This document shows positions 1 to 9,223 of a DNA stretch of 64,000 nt, piece after piece; position 1 is the first letter of the stretch; each line of letters opens with the position of its first letter. The stretch is from Aculops lycopersici (taxonomy: Eukaryota > Arthropoda > Arachnida > Trombidiformes > Eriophyidae): NCBI GenBank assembly GCA_015350385.1, contig WNKI01000001.1, positions 10,789,302 to 10,853,301 of the forward strand, read 5' to 3'. Below the pieces are notes generated by a model. That model was not told where the DNA came from and did not search any database. It saw nothing but the letters and a program-made list of their open reading frames with translations. The position numbers and the translations under genes were made by a program.

Positions 1-837
1 GAGCGAGTGAGTGAGAGATCAGCGCATTTGTGGCTCAGGCCAAAGTCAGACACAAATATCAAGCTAGCGTCTAGTGTTTTGGCCAAAAGAGGGGAGCCCA
101 TTAGGTTCAGGCGCCACACCATAGATACAATTTCTATCGAATGCGACGCTCGGTGGCCAGAGTCTATGGTTCAGTATAGCGAGGCAACAACGAGGACGCT
201 GCTGCTGAGTCGTGGGTGAGATTGATATAAAATCTCGTTTGCTGCGACAAGATTAAGAATAAGATTAAAATTAGTGTTATTGTTGTCAGTGGCGAACGTT
301 TCTTTTATTTTATCCTGACTAACTCTAACGTCGTCCAACATGTGAGTTTGTATGAGGGTGCTGCGCTGCTCGTCAGATAAAAGTGTTAGATAATATTAGT
401 AATAATAATAACAATAATACTAGCACCGACCACCAAACTAGTCAGTTGGACTTTAATAAACGTACTAACACCCAGCTAATTTGATCTCGATCCACGAACC
501 AACGCACGCCAACTTTCGAGCGCACCTCAACTTCTAAACCAAATCTAACCAAACCAAACCAAATGCATTCAATTCAACTCAAATCAATGTGAACTCAACT
601 CGACCACCGACTGCAGTTTATTGATATAACCCAATATACCAGCAACAAAATTAGGCAAGCAACGTGAGCAGCTTTCGAAGCTCCATTAGGCAACAGCACA
701 AATAGACACACACGCTGACAGAAGAGCTCGCATAGCTAACTGAAAGACAAATTGTTATAGTTGATTTGAAAGCGAAACGAGGTAAAGTGAGAGTTTATTG
801 CAAATTAGAGAGATCATATTATAAGATAGAAATAGAT
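1..837. other. Non-coding lead into the CRAL-TRIO gene
   Basis: No convincing coding region is seen here. The short open frame at 7-219 has no recognisable domain and lacks support. The stretch is probably promoter and 5' untranslated sequence of the CRAL-TRIO gene that follows. A donor-like ATGTGAGT at about 341-348 could mark a 5' untranslated exon, but I cannot place its acceptor with confidence. Confidence 0.4.
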
Positions 838-1938
838 ATGGTAGAAATAGACCTGAGACGCCAAAGTGAACAGCAATTGATTGACGGAACGAAGGAAATT
901 AAGCTCAACATGAAGGACACGGCTTCCGCTCAACAGACAACAAGTGGCAGTGATCATGAGGATAATAGTAGCGGCATACAGGCTGACGAAATGAGCGCCA
1001 ACAGCGATGCTCAGGAGATTGACATGAATTTAGTCAACGAGGCTAGAGCTCTTTTAAAGGATGAGTTTGAGAAGGATAGCGAGGGTAAATACTCAGCTGT
1101 TTATTATGAAGAATTAATGGACTCCCAATCGGCAGCCACCTGTTGGCGCTTTATTATTCATGCTCAATTTGATATGAAGGCAGCATTAGAGCTGATGAAA
1201 CAAACTCTCGAATGGCGCAAAAGTTATGGAGTCGATCAAATACTAGAGAAGAATGATGAAGCGGCAAAGGAATTTTGGCTCTTCGGTCCAATGCACTGGA
1301 CTGGAACCGATCGTCAGGGTCAAGATGTCGTTTATGTTGTGGGTCGAAATTATCGAAAGCCAGAGAGTGACTTCAAGCCCTACATTAGAAGATTTGTCAC
1401 CCACAGTCTCTTCACCTGGGACAGAGAGCACCATCAAGATCTCGATCAATTTACTGTAGTTTTCGACGTTTCGAACTCTGGCTATCGAAATATTGACCTG
1501 GATTTCACCACTTGGCTAATCTCAGTTCGCGACCATTTGCCAGCAAGAATGAAGGCAATCTTCATTGTTGGCATTCCCTTTATTCTTCAGCCAGTAATTA
1601 AAATGGTCATCGGTTGGCTACCCGATACGTACAAGCGCATAACACACTGTGGCACAATTGAGGGTTTAATCCATGAAAACATAGACCCAACTCAGCTGCC
1701 CCTGGAGGCGGGAGGCCAGCGCCAGGAGGAATTCTACAGGTTGGCGCCGAAGGATGCGCCGTGGGCAGCTGATACTGAGATATTTTCAAGTGAAAAAATG
1801 CAGAAGGCCATTCACGATTGCATTGGTTTCGCCATAGACAAGAAGCGAAAGGAAAGATTGGAGCAACTTCAGCGAGACTTTGAGGCCGGAAAACTGGACT
1901 CGGCATTGACGACACCTGAGAAGAAGAGCAACAAGTAG
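838..1938 (+). CDS. CRAL-TRIO (Sec14-like) lipid-binding protein, MOSPD2-type
   Basis: A 366-residue single-exon protein. The frame is open from 766, but the first ATG is at 838 (MVEIDLRR), with a second ATG at 910; 838 is preferred. Residues 1-65 are polar and low in complexity. A helical CRAL-TRIO-N-like part follows (EARALLKDEFEKD, then a WRF/EWRKSYG segment), then the lipid-binding fold at about 140-290 (FWLFGPMHWTGTDRQGQ, FTVVFDVSNSGYRNIDLDF, LPLEAGGQ). The closest family I recognise is the CRAL-TRIO half of MOSPD2, sharing the pattern of an acidic strand, then NIDLDF, then a basic helix and WLP. The MSP domain and C-terminal membrane anchor of MOSPD2 are missing, so it would be a soluble phospholipid or lipophile carrier. 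The tail is a basic coiled coil. It faces GART tail-to-tail across about 365 bp. The family call is firm; the MOSPD2 tie is inference. Confidence 0.8.
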   Translation: MVEIDLRRQSEQQLIDGTKEIKLNMKDTASAQQTTSGSDHEDNSSGIQADEMSANSDAQEIDMNLVNEARALLKDEFEKDSEGKYSAVYYEELMDSQSAATCWRFIIHAQFDMKAALELMKQTLEWRKSYGVDQILEKNDEAAKEFWLFGPMHWTGTDRQGQDVVYVVGRNYRKPESDFKPYIRRFVTHSLFTWDREHHQDLDQFTVVFDVSNSGYRNIDLDFTTWLISVRDHLPARMKAIFIVGIPFILQPVIKMVIGWLPDTYKRITHCGTIEGLIHENIDPTQLPLEAGGQRQEEFYRLAPKDAPWAADTEIFSSEKMQKAIHDCIGFAIDKKRKERLEQLQRDFEAGKLDSALTTPEKKSNK

Positions 1939-1998
1939 ACAACTAAAGGAATTCTACCGTAGAGAAAAGAATGGAATCAAATTACTCCCGACATTATT

Positions 1999-2004
1999 TT
2001 TATT
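1999..2004 (-). terminator. Candidate poly(A) signal for GART
   Basis: AATAAA on the minus strand, about 300 bp past the GART stop and only 61 bp past the stop of the convergent CRAL-TRIO gene. If used, the two transcripts would overlap in their 3' ends and both would contain the hairpin at 2086-2121. Confidence 0.4.
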
Positions 2005-2085
2005 CATGTTTTGATGTGTTGTGTAATGTAATAATTTTGTATGTAAAAGTAGTAATAATAACAAGCAACTGAGTGAGCAACTGTG

Positions 2086-2121
2086 CAAAATGTAAAGTGA
2101 CACAAATCACTTTACATTTTG
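2086..2121. repeat. Perfect 15-bp inverted repeat with a 6-base loop
   Basis: The arm at 2086-2100 (CAAAATGTAAAGTGA) is exactly complementary to 2107-2121, with loop CACAAA between. It lies in the short gap between the converging CRAL-TRIO and GART genes and would form the same hairpin in either transcript. Confidence 0.85.
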
Positions 2122-2302
2122 TCTCTTGCTTGTCTTTTGTTGAGTTGTTTTATTTGGTGCATTGTTTTGTAGTTTGGACGGTTGATTATAGTTTCGGTAG
2201 TGATAAGATTGGACTAGCACCTCATTATGAGTGACAGTTTAGACTGACAACCTGTTTTTCCCTCCTCTCTCTCTCGTTCTCTTTAGCTGAATGTGTCAGT
2301 CC

Positions 2303-5300
2303 TCACTTCCTGTGACACCTACGGGTCGGCGAGCGACCAGGCGATTGTCTGCCTCCTCTGCGACCACAGCCACCGGAACCACCACCGCAGCGACCACCTG
2401 CGGCAGCCATCATGCGGCGTATGTAGGGACACCTACTTCCGGCTCCCGGGTTACAACTCGAGCCCATGAGCTCGACCTTGAAAATGGACTTGTTTCGCGA
2501 TTTGTCGTACTCCACTGCACCGGAAGCGACCAATTCCAATGCCTTGGGGTAGGTACGATTCTCGACAACCTTGCCGCGTTCGCTTAGGGACTCCTCATTG
2601 TCGTCCGGCAGAACCTCAATGGTTTGCTGCAAAATGATGGCGCCCTCGTCGACGCCCGCCGTCACAAAGTGCACACTGCATCCCGTTAGCCGAACGCCAG
2701 AATCAATGGCCTGCTTGTAGGCGTGCATTCCCTTGAACGAAGGCAAGAGAGACGGGTGAATGTTGAGCAGTTTACCTGACCAGAGTTCAACAAATTGCTC
2801 GCTTAGAATGCGCATAAAGCCAGCGAGACAAATCAAATCCACCTTCTTGTTCACGAGCCGCTTGTTAACTTCCATATCAAACTCAACCCGATTCTTGAAA
2901 TCAGTGTGACTCACAATGCTAGTCTCAACCCCGAACTCGTCCCTTGCAATTGCTAACCCTGGAGCGTCAGGTTTGTTTGACACAACCAAGACAACCTTGT
3001 AGGGGCAGTGGCTGTTGCGTTGCTCATGCTCCATTATTGCCCTGGCATTAGTGCCCGTGCCAGACAGTAGAATTGCCACCCGTTTGGGCTCCACTCTATG
3101 CTGTTGCTGTTGGCTATCCTCAATTTGGCTTGACGAGCCACAGACGCTAGATTGCTCGCCGCCGCTACCACTCTCGCCCGACGCCTTGCGGCAGCCCCAA
3201 TGGTCTGGCCTTGACTTAGCGCAGCCAGAGTGCCCGTGAGATCGGCCGTGGTCCCTATGGTGCTCATCATCTTCGCGGTCGCTATGTCTTCCGTGGTGAC
3301 CTCGGCCGTGTCCGCGTCGGTGGCCTCGGCCTGATTTGGATCCCTCGCTGTCGCTAGGCGCGCTGCTCTCGCCACTGCGCTCGCTATCATGTGGCCCGCG
3401 TCTGCGCCCGCCACAGCCTGCCAATCCATCGCGCTGCCCACAGTGGCCACGAGTCTTGTGATCGTGGTGGTCGTGGCGGCCGCGATGGCCTTTGTGCTCG
3501 TGACCCGACTCGCTGTCGCTAGGTCCCGCCGACGAGTGGCTCTCTCCATGGTGCCTGCGTTGTTGTTCGCCGTGCTCCTCGCGCTTGTGGCCATGACCAT
3601 GACCATATCCATGGTGGTGGTGGTCGTGGTGGTGCGGTCCATGGTGACCATGTGGACCCGGCGACGATGGCCGCGGACCATGATGGTGGTGTCCGTGGTG
3701 CTCGTGGTGGTGTGGTCCATGGTGATGGGGTCCGTGGTGGTGTGGTCCGTGATGGTGATGGTGGGGGTGGCCACCGTGGTGGTCCGGCGAGGGCTTGCGA
3801 TGGTGATGGTGGCCGGGACCTTTGCCGTTATCGCGGACCTTACACTTCATTGAGCTGGAACTGCCACAATGTTGGGCTGCAAAATCTCTAGAGCCGCCTT
3901 TACACGGTGGCGATGAATGGAACCCATTTCCATGTACATCATGATGCCCATGATGCTCATGGTGATGGTGGGGTGGGTGGTGGTGGTGGCCGCGTTTATG
4001 GCCAGATGATGACGAGGAGGAGGACACTGAGGAAACCGAACTGGACCTCCCGCGACCTCGACGGTGACATATGCCACCTGGCGACCTGGATCTCGGGCGT
4101 CCATGGTGCCCGTGATGGTGGCCGCATCTTCCTTCCGGTTCCTCGCTACTGTGGTGCTTGTGGTGGTGGTGGTGTTTGTGGTGATGATCATGACCGTGGT
4201 GGTCGTGGTGCCCGTGACGACTTGCCTCATCATGATTGTGATGGCGCCAGTCACTTGCACCTGTGCCACAACGCGATCTTGGCGTTTGTGACGAGTCAAT
4301 CGACTCTATCCACCTGGCGCTCAGTTTCTCCTTGGCCACTTGCAGGGCGGACTGTAAATTTTCCACCACACACCTGGTCTCGCCGCCATCCGGACTAGCA
4401 ACAAGCTCGCCCACTAACCGGACACTAGCTGGCCCCTGGTAATCGCTGCCGCTAGATCCATCCTTTTGCTCCAACAACTCCATCACCCTTTTCACATCCT
4501 TGGGGTCAACGATACAAACCATTCCGAGGCCACAGTTGAAAGTTCGCAACATCTCCTTTGGCTGCACATTGGCCATTCCCTGGATCCACGAAAAGATGGG
4601 ACTCATTTGCCACTTGCTTGCGTCTAATCTGGCGCATAATAACGATGCCCCCTCATCCTCCTTCTTGTCGCCACTTAATACTCGGGGTATGTTCTCAATT
4701 AAGCCGCCGCCAGTGATGTGAGCTAGTGCCTTGACAAGTCCAGACTCAATGGCGGGCATCAATTGCTTAACGTAAATTTGCGTTGGCTCCAGGAGACACT
4801 CGCCGAGAGTTTTATCTGGCTTATCACTGAATAAACTTGAGTTGGACTCATTAGGATTGAGACGACGTGACTCGAGAATCTTGCGCACCAAACTGAAGCC
4901 GTTGCTATGAACTCCGCTTGACGAAAGACCAATGATTTGGTCCCCTACCTTAAGCTCGTTAGCTCGAGGCAGAATTAAAGCTCTTTCCACGGCGCCCACA
5001 GCAAATCCCGCCAAGTCAATGTCTTTGCCATGATATAATCCGGGCATTTCAGCTGTCTCGCCACCAATCAGTGCGCAAGCCGAAAGCTCACAACCCTTAC
5101 AAATACCTTTGACCACATCCTGTGCCATTTGAGGCTCCAATCGGCCGCAGGCATAGTAGTCGAGAAAGAAAAGGGGCTGAGCTCCGTGGACCAGGATGTC
5201 GTTGACGCACATAGCGACCAGGTCGATGCCAACTGTATCGTGAATGCCACAATCAATGGCCAACTTTAGCTTGGTTCCCACGCCGTCGGTTCCGGAAATG

Positions 5301-6183
5301 AGAATTGGATCTTTGAGGCCGGTTTTGGCCAAATCAAAGAAGGCGCCAAAGGAGCCAACTTGAGACATGACTCCGCTTCGGTTCGTTGATTTCACTGCCT
5401 CCTTAACGAAATTTACAAACTCATTGCCCTTCTCAATGTCGACGCCACAGGATTTGTAGGTTAAACCATCATCGTTAGCCGAGGCGCCGGTTGCGGCAAA
5501 CTTGACGCTCTTCCCCATCATCCGGTCTATTGGTCGCTGGCCAATATCCTTTCTGAAGCGCGACTTTTCAATCTTTACACTGGCCACTTGCTTTAGAGCC
5601 AACTCGCGAGCCCTGTCCAATTTATTGGCACATCCAATCACAGTTAAAATGCGTCCTCCATTCGTGAGAATGCTTCTGTTTTCGCTCCCACCTCCACTTC
5701 CGCTTCCGCCAAATATTGTTCCAGCGTGTATAACGTACACCTGGCCCTCGCGGGGGTCGGCGTAATCGCTTGCGCTCGTTGGCTTTGGCAAACCCCCAAT
5801 GAGTTGACCTTTCGTGGTGGAGTCTGGGTAGCCGCCGTCGGCAAGCACAATGCCGCAGGTGTACACCTGCCCCGCTGGCGACCAATCGGGCTTCACCGTT
5901 TCCAGTCGGTGGTTGATGCAGGCGTCCATTATTGAGTAAAGGTCAGTTTTTAGTAGCGGCAACAGGGATTGTGTTTCTGGGTCGCCAAAGCGACAGTTGA
6001 ACTCCAGGACCTTGATTTCGCCTTCCTGAGTTATCATCAAACCGGCAAAGAGGCAGCCTATGAATGGACACTTTTCCTGCTTTAGGCCAGTGATGCAACG
6101 TTTGATTACCGTAGTCTCAATTCTTTCCTTCAGTCCAGGGTTCTGCTCAACCAAATCAAATGGACAAATGGCGCCCATGCCGC
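2303..6183 (-). CDS. GART: GART exon 3: end of GARS, AIRS, His-rich linker, GART transformylase
   Basis: Last exon of trifunctional purine-synthesis protein GART, cytosolic, catalysing steps 2, 3 and 5 of de novo IMP synthesis. The acceptor at 6184-6185 restores [15 protein letters not shown] across the junction. In order: the C-terminal half of GARS ([14 protein letters not shown]); AIRS at about residues 473-857 ([34 protein letters not shown]); a His/Gly/Ser/Arg linker at about 857-1263; and the formyltransferase from about 1265 ([25 protein letters not shown] with the catalytic Asn and His; GVDEGAI with the Asp). All three catalytic cores look intact. The full protein is 1527 residues against about 1010 in vertebrates. 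The excess is the linker plus a roughly 58-residue Cys/Gly/Arg-rich C-terminal extension ending at a TGA (2303-2305). The linker might be a 1218-base in-frame intron (3096-4313); without it the protein would be 1121 residues. Confidence 0.95.
3096..4313 (-). other. His-rich GART linker, or an in-frame intron (exitron)
   Basis: This 1218-base stretch (406 codons) separates AIRS from the transformylase. It stays open throughout and encodes runs such as [12 protein letters not shown] and repeated PHHHG units, mixed with Ser/Arg and acidic patches. It begins with a donor-like CCAG/GTGGAT and ends with CATAG/AGTGG, both cutting inside an AG-A arginine codon. Removal would therefore keep frame and leave a short normal linker. 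The donor lacks the GTAAG consensus used by the other introns here, and no pyrimidine tract precedes the acceptor, so translation as a linker is slightly favoured. Both readings are open. Confidence 0.6.
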
Positions 6184-7135
6184 CTGGATTTGTCAGAGTT
6201 ATTGTATTTTTATGAGAATCACGTGGTGGTCACCATTGCGGTTAAAATTAGCGGACAAGATAATGGTAGAGGTAGAGTGTGAGTTATTACTGTTGGTTGC
6301 GCAGTTGTTCATATATTGTCTGTCTCTGTGTGTGTGCGTTGTTACGATTCAACGACAATATAGTACACCTGCCAAAATGGCAAGCGAAATGAGGAACTAG
6401 GTGCTGAAAGTGGAGCAAAGCGGATAGCACAGGTTTTCCTGGTGGCAGGCTGAGGTTGGGTCGCGTAGAGACAAACGAAAGTTTGACATTCAAATGAAAT
6501 CTCACAGACACCTGAGCCAACTATGTGCGGCATCATAGAGTTGGGTCCCTGGGCAAAGCCAACCCTTTAATGCCTAGATATTGTGTTGCACATGAAAGGT
6601 GACGTAGATGTAGGATGACGGGTCGGCTTAAGGCAGCAATGACGCATAGTTTCGTCATCATAGCCGCGGCCGCGAATGTGGCGGACCGTCGGCCAGCTGC
6701 GAGCTGCTGCCGAACCGCCGCTAGCGGATTTTTGGGTTTTTTAAAAAGTAGAGGGTGGGCCGCCCTGGCTTCGGTGCAATGCCGAGGCAGCCCGTAGCGA
6801 GGAGGCCAGCAAGCCGGCCATCTCACTCCCTGTCAAATATTCATTTTGACAAGTTCGAGTCCTATTGGACTCGTCCGTAGTTGTCAAACTAGGAAGAACA
6901 GATACTACACTTTGATCTTAGCCATAAGGCCGAGAAGCGATAACATTGAAGTGAATGGCGCTCGGCCATGTCGCTCTGTTTGTCGCAGCGCGTAACTGTC
7001 GGTTGATGTGATGTTTTTTGCTTTTTTTAGAATTATCAGGTACTAACACTGAACAAATTTGATATCTTTGTATTTCTCATCATTAAAGCTGTAAATATTT
7101 CCATAAAAATTAAATTAAAATAAAATATTACTTAC
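6184..7135 (-). other. GART intron 2 (hosts a U2 snRNA gene)
   Basis: Minus-strand intron of 952 bp bounded by GTAAG at 7135-7131 and CCAG at 6187-6184, phase 2. It contains the U2-like RNA gene on the same strand. No GART coding sequence is missing across it. Confidence 0.9.
6755..6941 (-). ncRNA. U2 spliceosomal snRNA gene, divergent
   Basis: Read on the minus strand, the first 48 bases (6941-6894) are the near-invariant U2 5' end: ATCGCTTCTCGGCC, then the branch-point-pairing GTGTAGTATC and CTGTTCTT. After these comes a stem with a CGAGTCC/GGACTCG core, an Sm-like AATATTTGA, a stem III-like hairpin with GGCTTGCTGGCC, and a stem IV-like hairpin with loop CGGCATTGCACCG, ending near 6755. 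The length of about 187 nt fits U2. The canonical stem IIa (TATCAG...CTGATA) is not seen; the part after CTGTTCTT folds instead into one bipartite stem. This is either a real, lineage-specific U2 or a variant or pseudogene copy. The 3' end is approximate. Confidence 0.8.
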
Positions 7136-7687
7136 CAGTATTAGGTCCCTTGTCACCATCGTAGGCGCGCTTGTGATCTTGAGCGGCCGGCATGAGTGAG
7201 ACGTCGCCGCCGTCGCAAAATGCCAGAACACTGCACTCTTCGCCAACAATGAATTCCTCAATAACAATTGTCTTGCCGGCCGAGCCAAATAGTCCATCAT
7301 CTATCACAGATTCCACCATCTTACAAGCCTCGTCCTTGTCTTTGGTTATTAGAACACCCTTGCCAGCTGCTAGTCCGCTGGCCTTAATAACGTAACCATG
7401 CTTAAAGTTTGACTCGTCGCGAATGTACTTCTTGGCTGCCGAGGAACTGGTAAACTTCCCATATTTCGCCGTAGGTATATTATGACGGATCATGAAATCC
7501 TTAGACCATGCCTTGTCACATTCAATCTGAGCAGCACTCTTTGTGGGACCAAAACATGATACACCGATGAGTGTCAGGCGATCAACAAGTCCCTTGCTCA
7601 GAGGATCTTCAGGTCCCACAACAACCATGTCGGGCTTGCTCTTCTTGCAAAATTCTTCGATTGCATCAACATCTCCCACTCCAATGT
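7136..7687 (-). CDS. GART: GART exon 2: GARS ATP-grasp core
   Basis: Glycinamide ribonucleotide synthetase part, residues about 51-234 of GART. The acceptor TTTTTGCAG precedes ACATTGG at 7687, giving [17 protein letters not shown] across the junction. Visible GARS landmarks are [41 protein letters not shown] (the ATP-grasp lysine region), GETIVIEEF-like [13 protein letters not shown], and [19 protein letters not shown], which runs into exon 3. The donor CTG/GTAAG lies at 7136/7135. GARS ligates glycine to phosphoribosylamine using ATP. Confidence 0.95.
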
Positions 7688-7791
7688 CTGCAAAAAGTTT
7701 ATCAAGAGAAGTCCATAAGTAAGTTAGTCATTAGTTCACAATGAGCAGCAGCTACAGTTGCGAAGTCAACAGCTTAGTAGCGCCAACTTAC
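7688..7791 (-). other. GART intron 1
   Basis: Intron of 104 bp with donor GTAAG at 7791-7787 and acceptor TTTTTGCAG at 7696-7688, phase 1. The size is typical of the small introns in this window (84-112 bp). Confidence 0.9.
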
Positions 7792-7942
7792 CCAACGAAG
7801 CAACCCGCCTTGGGTCCGCTAGTGTAATGCCAGGATTGCCAGGTAAAGCATAGATAGTTTCCAGATTCTTAGACTCCAACAACTTCAATGCAATAGCATG
7901 CTCCCTGGCACCACTTCCGATGAGCACCACCTTCTTGCCCAT
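7792..7942 (-). CDS. GART: GART exon 1: GARS N-terminus
   Basis: Encodes [20 protein letters not shown], the Rossmann-like start of GARS (V-L-I-G-S-G-x-R-E-H), through [13 protein letters not shown]. The start is the ATG at 7940-7942. The frame is open further upstream, but only to a GTG, and the GARS alignment begins at this ATG. The gene shares its strand with the coiled-coil gene upstream, 461 bp away. Confidence 0.93.
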
Positions 7943-8403
7943 AATACTTGAGTTAAAATTCGATACCCTCACGTGTTCGTCTATGGAAAGTGAAAGTGAT
8001 TAACCGCTTTTTTCCTAACAGGTGGATTATTAGTATGTCTTACCAAATATTAGTAATAGTTTCAGTCTGCAAGTTGAAAATTCCAAGTTCGCTTCTAACT
8101 TCTTAGCTAGTTTTTCTCTGTTTAAAAATTTAACAGTGAGTTTTATTTCGCATATTTATATACTGATAGAAATGGTCGAATATCGACTCATAACAAAGAG
8201 ATTGAGTTGCAAGAGATTAGATGGTATATGGCCAGGCTCAGTGTATCGTGATCGCGCCGTCGCAATGAGGCACTACCGCGGCAACAACCAACTGTTGCTC
8301 GATTGCAAGATGGATACGTTGCGCCCAGTGGCAACGATGACTACAACCATTGCCATGGCGTCGGTGGTAGCGATAACGTTAAAGTCGAGTCGGCGAGACA
8401 GCG
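7943..8403. other. Intergenic: GART promoter side and 3' end of the coiled-coil gene
   Basis: About 460 bp lie between the GART start and the stop of the neighbouring coiled-coil gene on the same strand. The small + strand open frame at 8136-8444 has no domain and overlaps the coding sequence. I see no TATA box. Confidence 0.4.
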
Positions 8404-8832
8404 TCAGCCATTTTCCATATCGTAAACATGTTTGCCCTCGCTAGTGATGGTTGCGTCCGTAAATGACATGTCTAAGCTGAGTCGTTTCTTTTGAAGCTCA
8501 TTTATGTGATCCCTAAGATCCTCATTGCTAGGCTCCATGCCATCGAATGCATCCAGAGACTTTTGTAACTCTTCAAATTTTTTTGCTTTTGCATCTCGTG
8601 ATAATATGGCCACTTTTACTGAGTCCACTTGAGATCTCAATCTATCCAAGTCCAATTGAGCTAGTTTCTCCCGGTAAAATTCTGCCTGGCGAGAGTGTCT
8701 TGCCAAATCCCGCTCAAGCTTGGGCTGACCGGTGATGTCGCTATCGATTGTTTGCTTAAGTCGAGCGTACTTTTCTCGTATATCCCGCAAAATTTGCTCT
8801 AGTTCAGCCAGTTTCTCGTCCTTGAATGACAT
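8404..8832 (-). CDS. Small coiled-coil protein, family unknown
   Basis: A 142-residue single-exon protein with an ATG at 8830-8832 and TGA at 8404-8406. Almost the whole length from residue 5 to about 118 is charged and heptad-like (KLAELEQILRDIREKYARL, EFYREKLAQLDLDRLRSQV, DLRDHINELQKKRL), so it should form a long helix or coiled coil. A short polar tail ends DMENG. There is no signal peptide, membrane segment or metal-binding motif. The size and shape would suit a subunit of a kinetochore, centrosomal or vesicle-tethering complex, but I do not recognise the family. It is divergent from the senataxin-like gene, with starts 391 bp apart, so a shared promoter is likely. Confidence 0.7.
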   Translation of the reverse strand: MSFKDEKLAELEQILRDIREKYARLKQTIDSDITGQPKLERDLARHSRQAEFYREKLAQLDLDRLRSQVDSVKVAILSRDAKAKKFEELQKSLDAFDGMEPSNEDLRDHINELQKKRLSLDMSFTDATITSEGKHVYDMENG

Positions 8833-9223
8833 TTTAGATTCAACGATGACACATCAGCATTGATATTAATCAAGAAATAGTTCAGGTGTAATCCAAAGTG
8901 AAATATCAGATGTCTTCTGGTTGAACTCCTCACCCAGAAGTCGCGCTCACAGATGCACGAGCTAAGGCGTGGGTTTGTTTATTATGAGAGTCCCATGTGT
9001 GCATTTCTAAATTTACTCTTTTTATTTTGCATTGGGTCTAAGTATTGCAATTCATCACCATTATTTTACAATGAATTGTCTTATGATGACGCATCATCAC
9101 AATCATTATTATCATATTAGATTTTTCTAGGATAACAAATAAATTTGATGATAACTTTGCATTACATTGAATATTCATGTTAGATTTTACTTGAGACAAA
9201 AGCATATTATCTATCCAGCTCAA

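Noticed and set aside
7..219. Short open frame at the left edge
   Set aside because: No recognisable domain; no support for an exon.
3034..4398. Several long open frames on the opposite strand and in other frames of the GART linker
   Set aside because: They are shadows of the His codon (CAY) bias; none has a domain or a start context.
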